DNA of 64,000 nt, taken from assembly GCF_016808095.1 (NCBI RefSeq), contig NC_068970.1:25526501-25590500 (forward strand). The letters run 5' to 3'. Below the pieces are notes generated by a model. That model was given only the letters and a program-made list of their open reading frames with translations. It ran no database searches and had not been told where the DNA came from. A program made the translations under genes and the position numbers. The stretch comes from Vigna angularis. Taxonomy: Eukaryota; Streptophyta; Magnoliopsida; Fabales; Fabaceae. Of this stretch, positions 26,785 through 38,766 are shown piece after piece; the stretch's first letter is position 1; each line of letters starts with the position of its first letter.

Positions 26785-27652
26785 GGAGGGAAGGGGCTTC
26801 TTGCAGCGAAAACCACGGCAGCCAACAAGGACAAGACAAAGACAAGAAACGACCTATTTCTCGCTCATCTCGTGCAGGAATCCAGGTTTTTTTTTCCCCT
26901 TTTCCTTTTTCTCTATGTTATTTAAAGTCTTCTACTTTCTCTATTTTCAATTTTGAAACCTTCGTCACTCTATTTCTTCCCTCTTTGTTTGCTTTTGTTT
27001 TGCCTTAAAGCACTAAGGTTAGGGTTGATAGATGTGAAATTTTCTGATTCACCCACATGCAGTTTAACTATTATTAAGTATGAACATGCTTATGGAACAT
27101 TTTATACAAAAGGTTTAAGCACCATATATGTATATACATTTAAAATATATATACTTTTGTGTTTGTCAGACCATGGATTTGTTGCTTTAGATGCTAGGTA
27201 TTTGTCCTTTGTATGAGTGTATATGGTTTCATTTTTGAGTGAATAATCTATCCATTCTTGTTCACTCATACATACACATACATAATCTGCAACTTATTTT
27301 TGATTTTTAAGTTTCTGGGTTAGATTTATTTGAAGTGTTCTTAAAGTTTAATTTTTTGTACATTAAGTTATGTAAAGTTTGTTACCTTTTACTGTAACAG
27401 ATCTGAAAGTCATACTTATTATGACATTTGATTAATTGAAAATGTAATTTTTTCATACTAAGTGGGTACCCATATGTGTTTTTATATATTTTTGTAACTC
27501 TTTTATGTGTTTGGAAATATAGTTTCCTGTGGGTCATATCCATAGACAGCTGAAACAAAGGGTCCAGGCCAATGGACGTGTTGGGGCCACTGCTGCAGTA
27601 TACTTGGCCTCAATTCTTGAGTATCTGACTGCTGAGGTTCTTGAACTGGCAT
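26785..27652 (+). pseudogene. Captured histone H2A.Z fragment, two exons and an intron
   Basis: Positions about 26788-26889 encode the N-terminal tail of an H2A.Z-type histone (GGKGLLAAKTTAA, then after a 1-base frame change DKDKKRPISRSSRAGIQ). A GT...AG intron (about 26890-27522) follows. Exon 2 at 27523 to about 27652 gives the start of the histone fold ([10 protein letters not shown]... to LTAEVLELA). The usual Arg in P-V-G-R-I-H is His here. The remaining H2A.Z exons are absent; unrelated sequence begins right after L-E-L-A. The start codon, C-terminus and frame are lost, so no functional histone is expected. The intron's presence shows capture from genomic DNA rather than by retroposition. 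Confidence 0.85.
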
Positions 27653-27654
27653 TT

Positions 27655-28020
27655 GATTTCGACGGCGGTGGCATCAATGACCGCCATGGCTGTGCGAGAT
27701 TGAAGATGGAGGTTGGGTTTCCTGATTACACCTGTAATGCTCTTAAGGAGATTCTTCATGGCAGAGTTATCATAAAGCTTGGATCCATGGTCGGAAACCC
27801 CAACGACCTTGATGACCAACCACCTGGGGCTTCTCTCAGCATAGAAGGCCTTGTAATGGGCGTCGGGGGAAGCCAACTCTTCGTCAAGCACTACGCCCAC
27901 ATTCAGCCGATTTGGTTTTTGTAGGTTCTCGGTGGATGAGGCTCGATTTGGCCAACCCTTAGTGGTGGTCTGAGGTGTTGACGATGGCGATTTGTGGCTC
28001 AACGTTTCTAGAGATGAAGC
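27655..28020 (-). pseudogene. Unidentified captured coding fragment, antisense to H2A.Z piece
   Basis: The minus strand is open for about 120 codons from near 28035 to 27655, with a protein-like composition (for example [16 protein letters not shown]). Its 3' boundary coincides with the H2A.Z exon boundary, as expected if a second gene piece was joined there. I do not recognise the family. The plus strand of this segment is also open, so coding orientation is inferred from composition only. Confidence 0.4.
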
Positions 28021-28280
28021 TGATGTGACAAACAATTTGTATTTTTAAAATTCAAAATTGACACGTATTATTCCACGTATGAGAAAAATAGGACAACTCA
28101 TTAAGTTTTGGCCAACGAGGCAGCTCTACCGTTAAAATTTTGACACCGTAACTGAAAAGGATTAACTTGACTCGATTTTTCACAAGTTGGGACCACTTTG
28201 AACTTTTCTAAAAAGGTAGGACCACTTTGAACAATCCCCCTCTTTCTAGGGACCAAAAGAGGTATTAGGCCTAATATAAA

Positions 28281-28835
28281 CTATCCATTCTGTATTAAAT
28301 TTCTCTCCTAGAGTACAGTGATTATATTTCAACATTTTGATTTTATATACATATGTGTGTGTGAAAAAAGACATATTTGACATTTTTATATTTTAAAAAG
28401 TAAATTAAAAGAGTGATTAAAAGAAATAAAGAATTGGTTGTGCTATGTTGAACATGCTTTTGTATTGGGTTTATTTCCTATTTATTGTGGTGTCATGTAT
28501 AGTGGATTACACATTCTATCATTTCAGATGTGCCACCTATAATGACAACTAGATCGATTATTTAAGATGAGTTTTCTTAAATATAAAAAAAAATAACTCG
28601 AAAAACATAACATAGAAAAGGAAAAAGTAATGTGTACATTTTTGGTATTTCTCGAATTGTATCCCTAGTATTTACGAGGAACACATCCAACAACAAATTT
28701 CTTACATCATAATCAATAAAAAAAATGACAAGTGTAAAGAAAGAAAATCTTGACAATTTTCATAATTACAAAAGATTTTTATTTAGTCTCTAGATGATAA
28801 GTGTTTTTTTCTTTTACCATTATCGATTTTAGTAT
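28281..28835. other. AT-rich intergenic DNA; nothing recognised
   Basis: This is AT-rich sequence between the Pack-MULE and the LTR element. I see no coding frame, inverted repeat or tandem array in it. Confidence 0.6.
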
Positions 28836-29244
28836 TGTTTCAGTTGAATTGGTCCGAGAGTCGGTCGTCCTTCCTTACTCTACTCTCTTTTGATCTTCAA
28901 TCCTCTTCGAAAACGCGATCCACTCCAATGAATTGTTGACCTACAAAAGACACTCTGACGCTCAAGTCAAATATGTTTCATAAAGAGGTCTATATTTTAT
29001 TGGGATCGTAAAAGATGATTGTACCTAACATCAGTTGTATTATTTATAGAGTTTGTGGCAGTCAAGTCCATTGATAAGTTATCAGTATATTTTTAGGGAA
29101 TCAAACTCAATGATCAATAATTAATATTGTATATTTGTAATAATTAATACCGTATATTTGTAAAGCGTAAGGTAATCTAACCTATTAATACCTGATAATT
29201 TCCCATGAATGATCATTAACTCCGATCGGTATATTTCATATACA
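28836..29244 (-). repeat. 3' LTR of the array-bearing element
   Basis: This 409-bp copy is closely similar to 31514-31834 but holds roughly 75-80 bp (about 28893-28970) that the other copy lacks. The shared core includes the words GATCGTAAAAGATGATTGTACC and CTCCGATCGGTATATTTCAT in shorter pieces. Confidence 0.8.
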
Positions 29245-29589
29245 TAAGCCCCCAAGCCCAAGCAAGCTCTTTTATTCGAAAGAGGTGCGTAGGGATTATT
29301 ATGAGTTTTAAAAGAGGTCGCTCACGTTGTATTTAGGGAGTCTATCTTCGATGCTTTAAGTCTTCATAACTCTCTGTACCGAGCGGCGAACTCTAGGAGT
29401 TCTCTTTGGATCTGTTCCCTAGACTGAACAGAAAATGCTAAGAGTTCTCTTTGACACTTTTTCCTAAGAGATTTTCACTCCAAAAAATATGCTTTTAAAT
29501 AAAATAAAGTAAACGCTTCAATATTTTATAATTTATTTTTATAATGAAAAGGCATTGGAACCTGACAAAGCTAAACTTGTTGAGTAGTT

Positions 29590-30160
29590 GACTGATAAGA
29601 GTTCTTTTTCGAACTTCCTGCGTTGAGCGAGGATTTCTGAAGCCCTTTTTCGGACTTCCCTCGAGCAGCTTGCGGCAGGAGTTATTTTTCTAACTTCCTG
29701 CGTTGAGCGGGGATTTCTGAAGTCATTTTTCTGACTTCCCCCGAGCGATCTTGAGGCAGGAGTCATTTTTCTGACTTCCTGCGTTGAGTGGGGATTTCTG
29801 AGGTCATTTTTTCTGACTTCTCCCCGAGCTTTCTGAGGTCATTTTTCTGACTTCTTGCGTTGAGCGGGGATTTCTGAAGTCATTTTTTCTGACTTCCCCC
29901 CGAGCGGTCTTGAGGCAGGAGTCATTTTTCTGACTTCCTGCGTTGAGTGGGGATTTCTGAGGTCATTTTTTCTGACTTCTCCCCGAGCGGTCTTGAGGCA
30001 GGAGTCAATTTTCTGACTTCCTGCGTTGAGCGGGAATTTCTGAGGTCATTTTTCTGACTTCCCCCCAAGCGGCTTGAGGTAGGAGTCATTTTTCTGACTT
30101 CCTGCATTGAGCGGGGATTTCTGAAGTCATTTTTTTGATTTCCCCCGAGCGGCCATTATA
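29590..30160. repeat. Tandem array 1, about 82-bp unit, about seven copies
   Basis: The word CTTCCTGCGTTGAGC (with small variants) recurs near 29613, 29694, 29775, 29850, 29934, 30017 and 30098, giving spacings of 75-84 bp. Each unit also carries two inverted-looking words of the type GAAGTCATTTTTCTGACTTC, so each could form a hairpin. Open frames through it on the minus strand are repetitive (Q-E-V-R-K and S-Q-K-N-D words) and probably not coding. Confidence 0.9.
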
Positions 30161-30164
30161 ACCT

Positions 30165-31370
30165 GACACAGTTGAAGGTAGGTCTGAATCTTTCTGCACA
30201 TGATATCTTATAATTTAAAATTAAGAGTTGGTAGAACTTGACCAAGTTGAGGTCTGAACCTTCTTGCACATAATATTTTATATTTTATAATTTAAAACTA
30301 AGAGTGGGTAGAACCTGACAAAGTTGAACACATTTCTGAACCATCATGTGCATAATATTTTATAATTTATAATTTAAAATTAAGAGTTGGTAGAACCTGA
30401 CAAGGTTGAATGCATTTCTGAACCATCCTATGTATAATATTTTATAATTTATAATTTAAAATTAAGAGTTGGTAGAACCTGACCAGGTTGAACGCATCTA
30501 TTAACTATCCTGTGCATAATATTTTATAATTTAAAATTAAGAGTTGGTAGAACCTGACAAGGTTGAACGCAGCTCTCAACCATCCTGTGCATAATATTTT
30601 ATATTTTAAAATTAAGAGTGGGTGTTGAACACATTTATGAACCATCCTGTGCATAATATTTTATAATTTATAATTTAAAAGTAAGAGTCGGTAGAACCTG
30701 ACAAGATTGAACGCATTTCTGAACCATCCTATGCATAATATTTTATAATTTAAAACTAAGAGTTGGGACAAGGTTTAACGCATCTCTGAATCGTGCTGTG
30801 CATCATATTTTATAATTTAAAATTAAGAGTGGGTAGAACCTGACCAAGTTGAAAGCATTTTTGAACCATTCTGTGGATAATATTTTATAATTTATAATTT
30901 AAAATTAAGAGTCAAGGTTGAACGCATTTCTGAACTATCCTGTGCATAATATTTTATAATTTATAATTTAAAATTAAGAGTTGGTAGAACCTGTCAAGGT
31001 TGAACGCAGCTCTGAACCTTTTTGGAAAGGATATTTTTACTTACAAAAATATGAGTTAAACAAAATAGTGGAACCTAACAAGGTTGAACATAAGACTGAA
31101 CCTTTCTGTAAAGGATATTTTTACTCAAAAATATGAGTTAAATAAAATAAATGCTTTAATATATTATAATTTATAAATTATAATAAAAAATGAAACCTGA
31201 CAAGCTTGAACGGAAGACTGAACCTTCTTGTGGAGAATATTTTTACTCACAAAAATATGAGTTAAACAAAATAAAAATTATAAATTATAATAAAAAGTAT
31301 TGTAACCTCACAAGGTTGGATGTAGGGCTGAACGTTCCTGAAAGTTCTCAAAACAAAAGACATGCCTTTA
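30165..31370. repeat. Tandem array 2, about 75-85-bp unit, about a dozen copies
   Basis: Each unit contains AGAACCTGACAAGGTTGAA, a variant of CTGAACCATCCTGTGCATAA and an AT-rich TATTTTATAATTTATAATTT segment. Copies diverge toward the right end, where the AT part becomes an AAATATGAGTTAAA type. It is unrelated in sequence to array 1. Confidence 0.9.
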
Positions 31371-31493
31371 GAAATTATTATGGAATTTTGTACTCTTGTT
31401 GCAAAACCTGGTATTGATCCGAAGTAGCAATGTCGAGGCCGAGCGCACGTCTACACGTCTGGTTCCTCGTGGTTTCATGGGGATGTCGTTTGA

Positions 31494-31510
31494 CCCCACG
31501 GTGGGCGCCA
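31494..31510 (-). other. Primer-binding site, TGGCGCC type
   Basis: The minus strand reads TGGCGCCCACCGTGGGG three bases past the LTR end. TGGCGCC is a recurrent primer site in plant LTR elements that do not use initiator Met. I cannot assign the tRNA with certainty. Confidence 0.7.
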
Positions 31511-31513
31511 AAA

Positions 31514-31834
31514 TGTTTCGGTTGAATTGGTCCGAGAGTGGGTCGTCCTTCCTTGCTCTGCTCTCTTTTGCTCAAGTCAGATATGTTTCATAAAGAAGTC
31601 TATATTTTATTGGGATCGTAAAAGATGATTGTACCTGACATCAGTTGTAGTATTTATAAAGTTTGTGGCAGTCAAGTCCATTGATTAGTTATCAGTATAT
31701 TTTTAGGGAATCAAACCCAATAATCAATAATTAATATCGTATATTTGTAAAGTGTAAGGTAATCTGACCTATTAATACCTGATAATTGCCCATGAATGTC
31801 CATTAACTCCGATCGGTATATTTCATATAATACA
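31514..31834 (-). repeat. 5' LTR of the array-bearing element
   Basis: This 321-bp copy starts TGTTTCGGTTG and ends ATAATACA on the plus strand. On the minus strand it is the 5' LTR because the TGGCGCC primer site follows it. It lacks an internal piece present in the other LTR. Confidence 0.8.
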
Positions 31835-31964
31835 TGTATAAATGTCTGATAATCGACAAAATGTAGTAGGAAAAAGTCTTAATAGATTTAATAGACCGTG
31901 TTGATTATTTTTTCTCACAAAATAACAATTTAATTTGATATATTTTGTTCATTCATGGAAAATA

Positions 31965-32072
31965 AGATTTGTTACAATATGTATGTAATATATGTTGATT
32001 GTTACAATATGTATGTAATATATGTTGGTTGTCACAATATGTATGTAATATATGTTGGTTGTCACAATATAG
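31965..32072. repeat. 31-bp tandem repeat, about 3.5 copies
   Basis: The unit contains TTACAATATGTATGTAATAT and TGTTG/TGTTGGTTGTC. Successive copies start near 31971, 32002 and 32033, with a partial copy at 32064. Confidence 0.9.
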
Positions 32073-32251
32073 GAATGCAAGTGTCTTGAAAGAGATTTCG
32101 AGATCTTGTAAAAGAAAAGTTAACCATTGAATTTCACATGTCATTGATCTATATTTAGCTTCACAAAAACTTCTTGATACGATGTTTTGTTTCTTAGACT
32201 TCTAAAATAGTAAGAAAGAGTCAAGATATACACCATAACATGTGATTGATA

Positions 32252-32255
<4 letters not shown>

Positions 32256-32324
<69 letters not shown>
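32256..32324. repeat. (TA)n microsatellite
   Basis: An almost pure TA run, followed by GATA repeats. The Tyr-Ile repeat peptides it could encode are artefacts. Confidence 0.95.
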
Positions 32325-32325
<1 letters not shown>

Positions 32326-32339
32326 TAGATATAGACATG

Positions 32340-34206
32340 AAGCCTAATCATTACTTTAACTGAAGAGAACAATTTGAAGGAAAATACAAACCGAGACATT
32401 CTTCACACTTCGTAGAATTCTCAAGGTTGCATAATAATGAGTAAAGGTTAGATACAGGCATCCAATGAGATGTCTATAAGCTAGAACATCATGGAAAAAT
32501 TTCCTGTAGTAGATGAAATTTTCTTGGCATTATCGATAGGAGTGGACGTTGGTCTACAACCTAAAAGACATGCTTCAGCCAACAATTCTAACGCATGTTT
32601 CCTCTAATTTATCCATATTCCTTTCTTCAATCTTGTTATCTTAAAAAACATTCTCAGTATTTCTCTCTTCTCTTTACAGTGCAATATTGTACTCATTAAG
32701 TTTTGGTAGAAATAGCAATTGAGCTTGGACTTTATATTGCTCTGACGTTAGTCAAGGAGTGACAATATCTATGCTTTGTCAAAATGGCTAAACCCATGCA
32801 AATTCATGGTAGTCATCTTTACTTTTATTTGTGTTAGGAAATTCAAATGCCAATTTAAGTTTAAATATATAAGAAAGTTCAAAATTATATAAATAAATAA
32901 AGATTCATAAATTTATTGTATTAAAATGTTAAATTAGATATAATATCAATCTTTAATGTACATTAAAATATGTTTGATTGTTAATGTATCTTATAAATTC
33001 TCTCTAAAGACTCATATTGAAAACAATTAAAAGAAAAAGGTTCATACGTGAAAAAATCTTCCTAATAAACTAAGGAATTAAGATAATAACATGTGTTTTC
33101 TTTCTTTTTTTTAAAAACGATATTATTATTGTACGAGGAATAAGATTTTTAAAATATTTTTTTATAAATATTTTCGGACAAATTTTAAATTATGTATACA
33201 CTTTAATATCTTGAGATTTTTTAAAATTTGAGAGATAAAAAATATCTAGCATTACTTCAAGCATCTCTTTCAATTCCTGCATTTCTATTCCCTTAAGCAT
33301 TTTCTTTCATTTCTTTCCTTCACTTCTATGTTTACTTCTCTTTAGTATGTATCAAATCTGTTTTCAAGCCTCATTACATTTTGTCAAATATGGTTAACAA
33401 TTACGGCTCCCGAAGACATAGGTATTCAAACTGCCATAACTGCTTCATATTTTAAGGAATATAATCAAGATGGTAAAAGAATTAACATCAGCATTCAGAG
33501 AGATTCTATGAAGTGGAGGGCTAATTGACCTTTTGGAAAATACAATCACTTCTAATGATCGGTAGTAACATTAAAGGGGTAGGTTCAACAATCATCTGTT
33601 CAGGAAATTTGGTATTTGAAGCCTTTATTACATATGTATCTATACATTTCAAGGAGATAATGATCAAGGTTTTCTAGATTCACACTTACAAAGGCTTTTG
33701 ACATTTTTTTAAAGCATATGTTGTCGTCCTCTACTACCACGAATCAGGAAAATTGATCATGTTGAATTGCTTTTCCAGTAAGACCATTGAATGACCTGTC
33801 ACAATGCAAACTAACATCTGTTAGAGAACATCAGACATTGAATGTCCTAGATGAGAAAATTTAATTCTATAAATGTCAAATAGTTGAAAACATTCCTGTC
33901 CCGGACAATACAAATGAGTAAAAAGAATCACTCATTTATATCAGTTTTTAAATTTATCAGAGATTAATGACAGCTATTGGCATCGCTTTGCTTTGCTTTT
34001 CTTTTACTGTAAATTTTAGCTTTGAGTAGACTATGAAATGAAATGTTATTTGAATGAGACAAGAACAAAGTCCATAGTGCACCACCTTTCAGATGTGTCC
34101 AACTACCTCTTGTGTTATATGACCTTATCAACAAATAAACGAAAATGAATAAACTAATGAGAAAACGAGAAAAGAATAACACATACCTAATGGAAATTTT
34201 TTTCTC
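32340..34206. other. Intergenic DNA and 3' flank of the SHMT gene
   Basis: AT-rich sequence without recognisable genes or repeats. The part next to 34206 is the SHMT 3' untranslated region. On the minus strand ATTAG|GTATGTGT at about 34185 resembles a strong splice donor, so the 3' untranslated region may contain an intron. No acceptor was assigned. Confidence 0.5.
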
Positions 34207-37200
34207 TCAATTCTTGTATTTCATGGTTGCTTTTTCAAAACCAATGGTTGGAAATTGTTTTGCATACTCCTCAACATCATGTCGGAGTTTTGCTATCTCT
34301 GATTGAATGGTAGAAGATGACTGAATAGTGGCCACGAAGTCCTTCAGTTTTGTTCCTGATTAGAATAGTTCAACAGCAACCACTTATTAGCTTAGTATAC
34401 ACCTAACAAGGCGACAGAATGAGCTTAAAAACATTTATTTCATTCCAGATAAAGAAACAAAAGCAAATTAAGGAAGCATAATGAAGGTCTAAAAACCTTG
34501 GCTCTCTGCTTTAACCTTCAAAGCCAACTTTACAGCTGCATCAAAAAACTCTGCTACCTTAACAAAATCCTCCTCAACAAATCCTCTAGAAGTAAGAGCA
34601 GGGGTTCCTGAATTCCACAAAAGAGATAATTTCAGTGACTTAAGAAATGAAAATTGTAATACAGACAACAAAGAGCCTGTACCCATCCTGATGCCACCAG
34701 GAACCATAGCAGACACATCTCCAGGAACAGTGTTTTTATTAGCTGCAATATGAACTGCTTCCAACACCTTCTCAACTCTGGAGCCATCGATACCCTGCAC
34801 ATTTTTAAAAAAATTGTTTATTTTACTGACCCCTAAGATTGAAATAAATTACTCCTTAGTTTACCAAATTTCTCCATAATGAAACCACAAATGTGAGAAG
34901 CATATTCATAACTGAGGTCAGTTTTATGACTATTGCACAAAGAACGAGCACTTGAAGTGATGATTTCTCGTTCAGAGTCAATGAAGCTTACATGAAATGC
35001 CAAAGCAGATTCCCATTACCTTAGTTTTCAGATTCACTAAAACTAGATGATTATCAGTTCCACCAGAAACAAGGTCATAGCCCCTCTCACTCAGAGCCTG
35101 AAACACATTAGGTTAATTTGTTGGATACGAAAAGGCAAGTTGTAACCACTTTACGGATTAAGATCCAAAATAATAAAGAAATGGAGGATCTCTTTTATGA
35201 GGTACTTGTGCAAATTTTGAGCTGTTGCTGAGAACTTGCTCTTGATATGCTCTATATTCTGGAGTTGTAGCCTGCATTCACAACCACAAAGAGAAAGAGA
35301 TATACATTATCATTAGATAAAGCTACAAACTAAGGTCAATTTTATGACTTATTCACCCCATCCATTTGCCATATCTTGTAGTTTCTATTGATTGCACAAA
35401 GTAATGAGAAAAATCTTACTACAAAAAAAAAATCATTGATAACTGTAAGTGGATACAAAAATATGAAGAAAAACAGACAGTGACACAGCCCTTCCATCTC
35501 AGTCTGTCACTATACTGGTAAGAGTAAAAATGCGATGTTCTCCGCTTATTTACCTGCTTCAATGCAACAGCTAAACCAGTAATAGTGTGGTTGTGAGGGC
35601 CACCTTGTAGTCCAGGGAAAACAGCTTGGTTGATTTTGTCCTCATAGTCGTAGAGAACCTTCAGATTAAAAGAAGAACTACTGTTATGAATTTACATCAG
35701 TTCAAGTTGGAAACAACACAAACTATCCTATAGATGGAATTGAAATTTAAGAGTATGGAAATCAAAATAAAAGAATGCCAAATTAAATTTGCCTAGGAAT
35801 TTACCTCTTTTCCTTGTTTGTTAGTTTCTTTAACTCCTTTCCTGAAGAATATCATGGCTCCTCGTGGTCCCCGAAGTGACTTGTGAGTTGTGGTAGTAAC
35901 TATATCTGCATAATCAAAAGGTGATTGGATAACACCAGCTGCAACCAATCCACTGATATGTGCCATATCTGCCAATAAGATAGCTTTCTGTTTATCGCAA
36001 ACCTGTAACATGTTTCAGGAATTTAACCTTGGGACTTCCATACAATCTTTCCAAGTAAAAGGTAAAAATAAAAAAATGATATCATACAATCTATTTATAA
36101 AATCATTAGTACTGAAAATTATGTATGCATGTTACCTTCCGTACACGTGCGTAATCATACAGACGTGCATAAGCACTGGCTCCAGCAACAATTAATTTTG
36201 GCCTGAAGAGTGTAGCCGTTTTCTCCAACTGAATTCAAGATTTTTACGTAACAAAATCATTCAGATGGCATAAAAGTTGACACGAATATATCTATGAAAT
36301 GTGGCCAACGGTACCCCTACCATGACAAAATATACCCTGCAATGATACCTGGTCATAGTCGATGTATCCTGTACTTTCGTCTAGTCTATATGGCATTGTC
36401 TCAAAAAATATGGAGACTGCAGATATCTTTTTGGTATCAGTCTGCATAGTAGTAGCAGCAATATTAGATTAAAAAAACGGAAGACACTAAATGAATTTGG
36501 ATTTGAGAGAACTTCTAGCATGAATTTAGAAAATAATTAAGAGAGCTTATCTGGAAAACGTAAATAATATAAATTGATTGTTATACTAAAGGTTGCCACA
36601 AATTAACAGTTTACGCAATGACTCATAAAAATATAAATAGTCAAATATTTTAAAAAAGTAATGGTTTAAAAAAGAAAAAGAAAATAATGTTATACAGGTA
36701 TGGCTAGTTAATAAATTATGATGAAAAGCATTGTGGAGGTTCAAACTTCAAAGGACCTGATATCCATGAGAAAGATGGCCACCATGAGGAAGATCGAGTG
36801 CCATGATTCTTTCATGGGGTTTTAGCAATGCAGTGTAAACATGAAAATTTGCGGGAGACCCAGACAGAGGCTGCACGTTCACTGCAATTTAAATGGGTTC
36901 AGTGGCATCAGAAGACTTAAGCAAACACCTAATACATTCAATGAATTTATTGAGTATCAAGAGAGCTCCTGGGTGATCATTTCAAAATTTAACCACCAAA
37001 GTCCATGTCAGACTGCAACCTCTAGAAACCTAGTTTGAATTCAACCTTAGCTTGTATAAAGCAGTTCAGAGTTCCGTAGAAAAAGTATGCCATGGCTCAA
37101 AAACAATAACAAGTCGCAACTCAGACACATTCCTTTGCATGCTAATAACCCGAAAAAAATGGTACGTTCTGCTAAGGCCCGAAATATAGACAACAGGGTA

Positions 37201-38688
37201 TTTCTTTATTGTGCTGCTATGTTTTCGTCGTCTTTGTGTGTTTACCTCCCCATTTAGCGGGATCCAATCTAAACGCCTCAAGGGCACGATTCTGGCACAG
37301 TGTTTCAGCCATGTCAATATACCTGAAAAGGAAAGATCCACAAGTTTCCGAATTTGAATTCCGTATAGAATAAAGTCTCAATTGCCAACAACTACATATA
37401 CATCATTGTGTTGATGGATGAGTTGTGAAGCCGGGTTTGATTCTTTTAAAGCAAGTAAAGATAAAATATATAATACTCTTGATAAGAAAATTAACTTTTA
37501 ATCTTCTAAAAAAAATCCTATTTGTATATCGACAAGTCATTTCTCAGAGTGGCACCGGTCTCATGATCAAAGTTGTGAATTCGAGTAACGTGAATGAAGA
37601 AAACATGGTTAGAAACGGAAATCTCACTAATTAAAAAGTCAGTTCATTCAGATTGTTCAATAAAAATTAGTAATTATAAAAATTAGTCATTTGGGAAATT
37701 AATGATAATATATATCAATAATAAGATTGTAAAAGAAAAAAAAAATGTATAAAGAAAAATACTTTTTTATAGATTATACAAGTTAATTCAAATTTATCAG
37801 AAATCACAAAAGCTATGGATTATACTCAGTTTTACCGTTTAATTTTAATAAATTTTTTAATTAGAATGTAAGTTGTTTGCTAACTCTTCTCCAGTGCAAT
37901 AAATATAAATTATTGATTTTGTCCTGAACTAAAATTTCTTGGTCTCCTCCCTAGTTAGTGACTTCACCTCAGAGGAGCCTGATTATGAAAATATGTAGAA
38001 GCAAGAGTTGAGAGACAGACATACTCATTTCCACCATAATATCTTGCACCAGGATACCCCTCACTGTATTTGTTGGTCATGACAGACCCAACCGCTTGCA
38101 TGACAGACACAGAAGTGAAATTTTCTGAGGGTATCAGTTCCAGCCCCTTCACAGTTCACCCAGAAAAAGAAGAAGTTAAAATATACATAACTTATAACAA
38201 AAAAAGAAAAGAAAAGAGTTTCCATACTAAATTAACGAGGAAACACCACATATTTATACATGACCATAAATAATTATATATATATATATATATACCTTCC
38301 ATTGCCTGGCTTTCTCAAGCTCAATAATATTAGCAATCTCAGGATCAACAGCTTCCAGTGGAGCATTCAACTGCTTGGGCCACTGCAAAGTCGCAATTTT
38401 TCTTCATGAAATCATGAATATGGATACTTTTAGAAAGTGAAATTGATTATATCATAAAGATGGACTCACTGTAACTCCGGGTCGCTCCTTGTCGTAGACA
38501 GCTTCGTCAGGCAAAGATGACTATAAAAGCGAAAAAAAAAAGGTTGAGATTACGAGAAGCGATTAAGAGCTAGAAGAAGAGACGCAGAGAGAGTGAACCT
38601 TGAAGTAGATGGAACCGGCATTGAAGAGAGGGCGCATAGGCTTCTCAATTGAAGACGAAAGCCTGCGAAGCGCCATTGCCATCGCCAT
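34207..38688 (-). CDS. SHM1: Serine hydroxymethyltransferase, mitochondrial, 15 exons, 518 aa
   Basis: This PLP enzyme interconverts glycine and serine with tetrahydrofolate; the plant mitochondrial form works in photorespiration. Exons: 38688-38599, 38520-38470, 38382-38296, 38146-38025, 37322-37246, 36881-36757, 36441-36349, 36228-36136, 36002-35805, 35658-35554, 35271-35206, 35097-35020, 34794-34683, 34607-34497, 34355-34207. They join to 1557 bp in one frame, all with GT-AG introns. The N-terminus ([13 protein letters not shown]) is a typical mitochondrial presequence. Family signatures are [25 protein letters not shown], and [12 protein letters not shown], in which Lys287 should carry PLP. 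The length matches the plant mitochondrial family and no break is visible. The symbol follows the usual plant name for the mitochondrial isoform. Confidence 0.97.
38277..38295. repeat. Short (TA)n tract in SHMT intron 3
   Basis: A short TA run ends directly at the exon 3 donor site, whose sequence is GTATATATA on the minus strand. Confidence 0.85.
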
Positions 38689-38766
38689 TTCTCGTACACA
38701 CAGAGATACAGAGTGTGTTTGTGAAGATGAACTCGTTCGATGCCTTGTTATCCCAATCCCAATCAC

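Larger units (their letters stand above)
26370..28271. mobile_element. Pack-MULE with 9-bp target duplication and captured gene pieces
   Basis: Long terminal inverted repeats of about 180 bp are visible: left GGCTTAATACCTCTTTTGG, right reverse complement GGCCTAATACCTCTTTTGG, similar through the GCCTCGTTGGCC words near 26525 and 28120. The element is flanked by identical 9-bp copies of TAATATAAA at 26361-26369 and 28272-28280, the target-duplication size of Mutator-like elements. No transposase is encoded, so it is non-autonomous. The interior contains host gene fragments described separately: histone H2A.Z exons and at least one other, unidentified piece. Confidence 0.88.
28836..31834 (-). 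mobile_element. Non-autonomous LTR retrotransposon carrying two internal tandem arrays
   Basis: Two direct repeats flank the element: 28836-29244 and 31514-31834, both starting TGTTTC(A/G)GTTGAATTGG and ending TACA on the plus strand. On the minus strand the right copy is followed after three bases by TGGCGCCCACCGTGGGG (31494-31510), a tRNA-type primer site. The left copy is preceded by a G-rich polypurine-like tract (GGGCTTGGGGGC, about 29247-29262). This sets minus orientation. Flanking words agtat (28831-28835) and tgtat (31835-31839) could be a target duplication with one change. No gag or pol is present. The interior is almost wholly two tandem arrays. Confidence 0.8.

Noticed and set aside
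29539..30107. Minus-strand repetitive open frames in array 1
   Set aside because: The unit length is often a multiple of three by chance. The frames are broken between units and resemble no protein family.
29590..31370. CRISPR-like array
   Set aside because: Units are tandem without unique spacers, and the context is a plant LTR element.
32141..32399. Open frames with long Tyr-Ile repeats
   Set aside because: They are translations of the TA microsatellite at 32256-32324.
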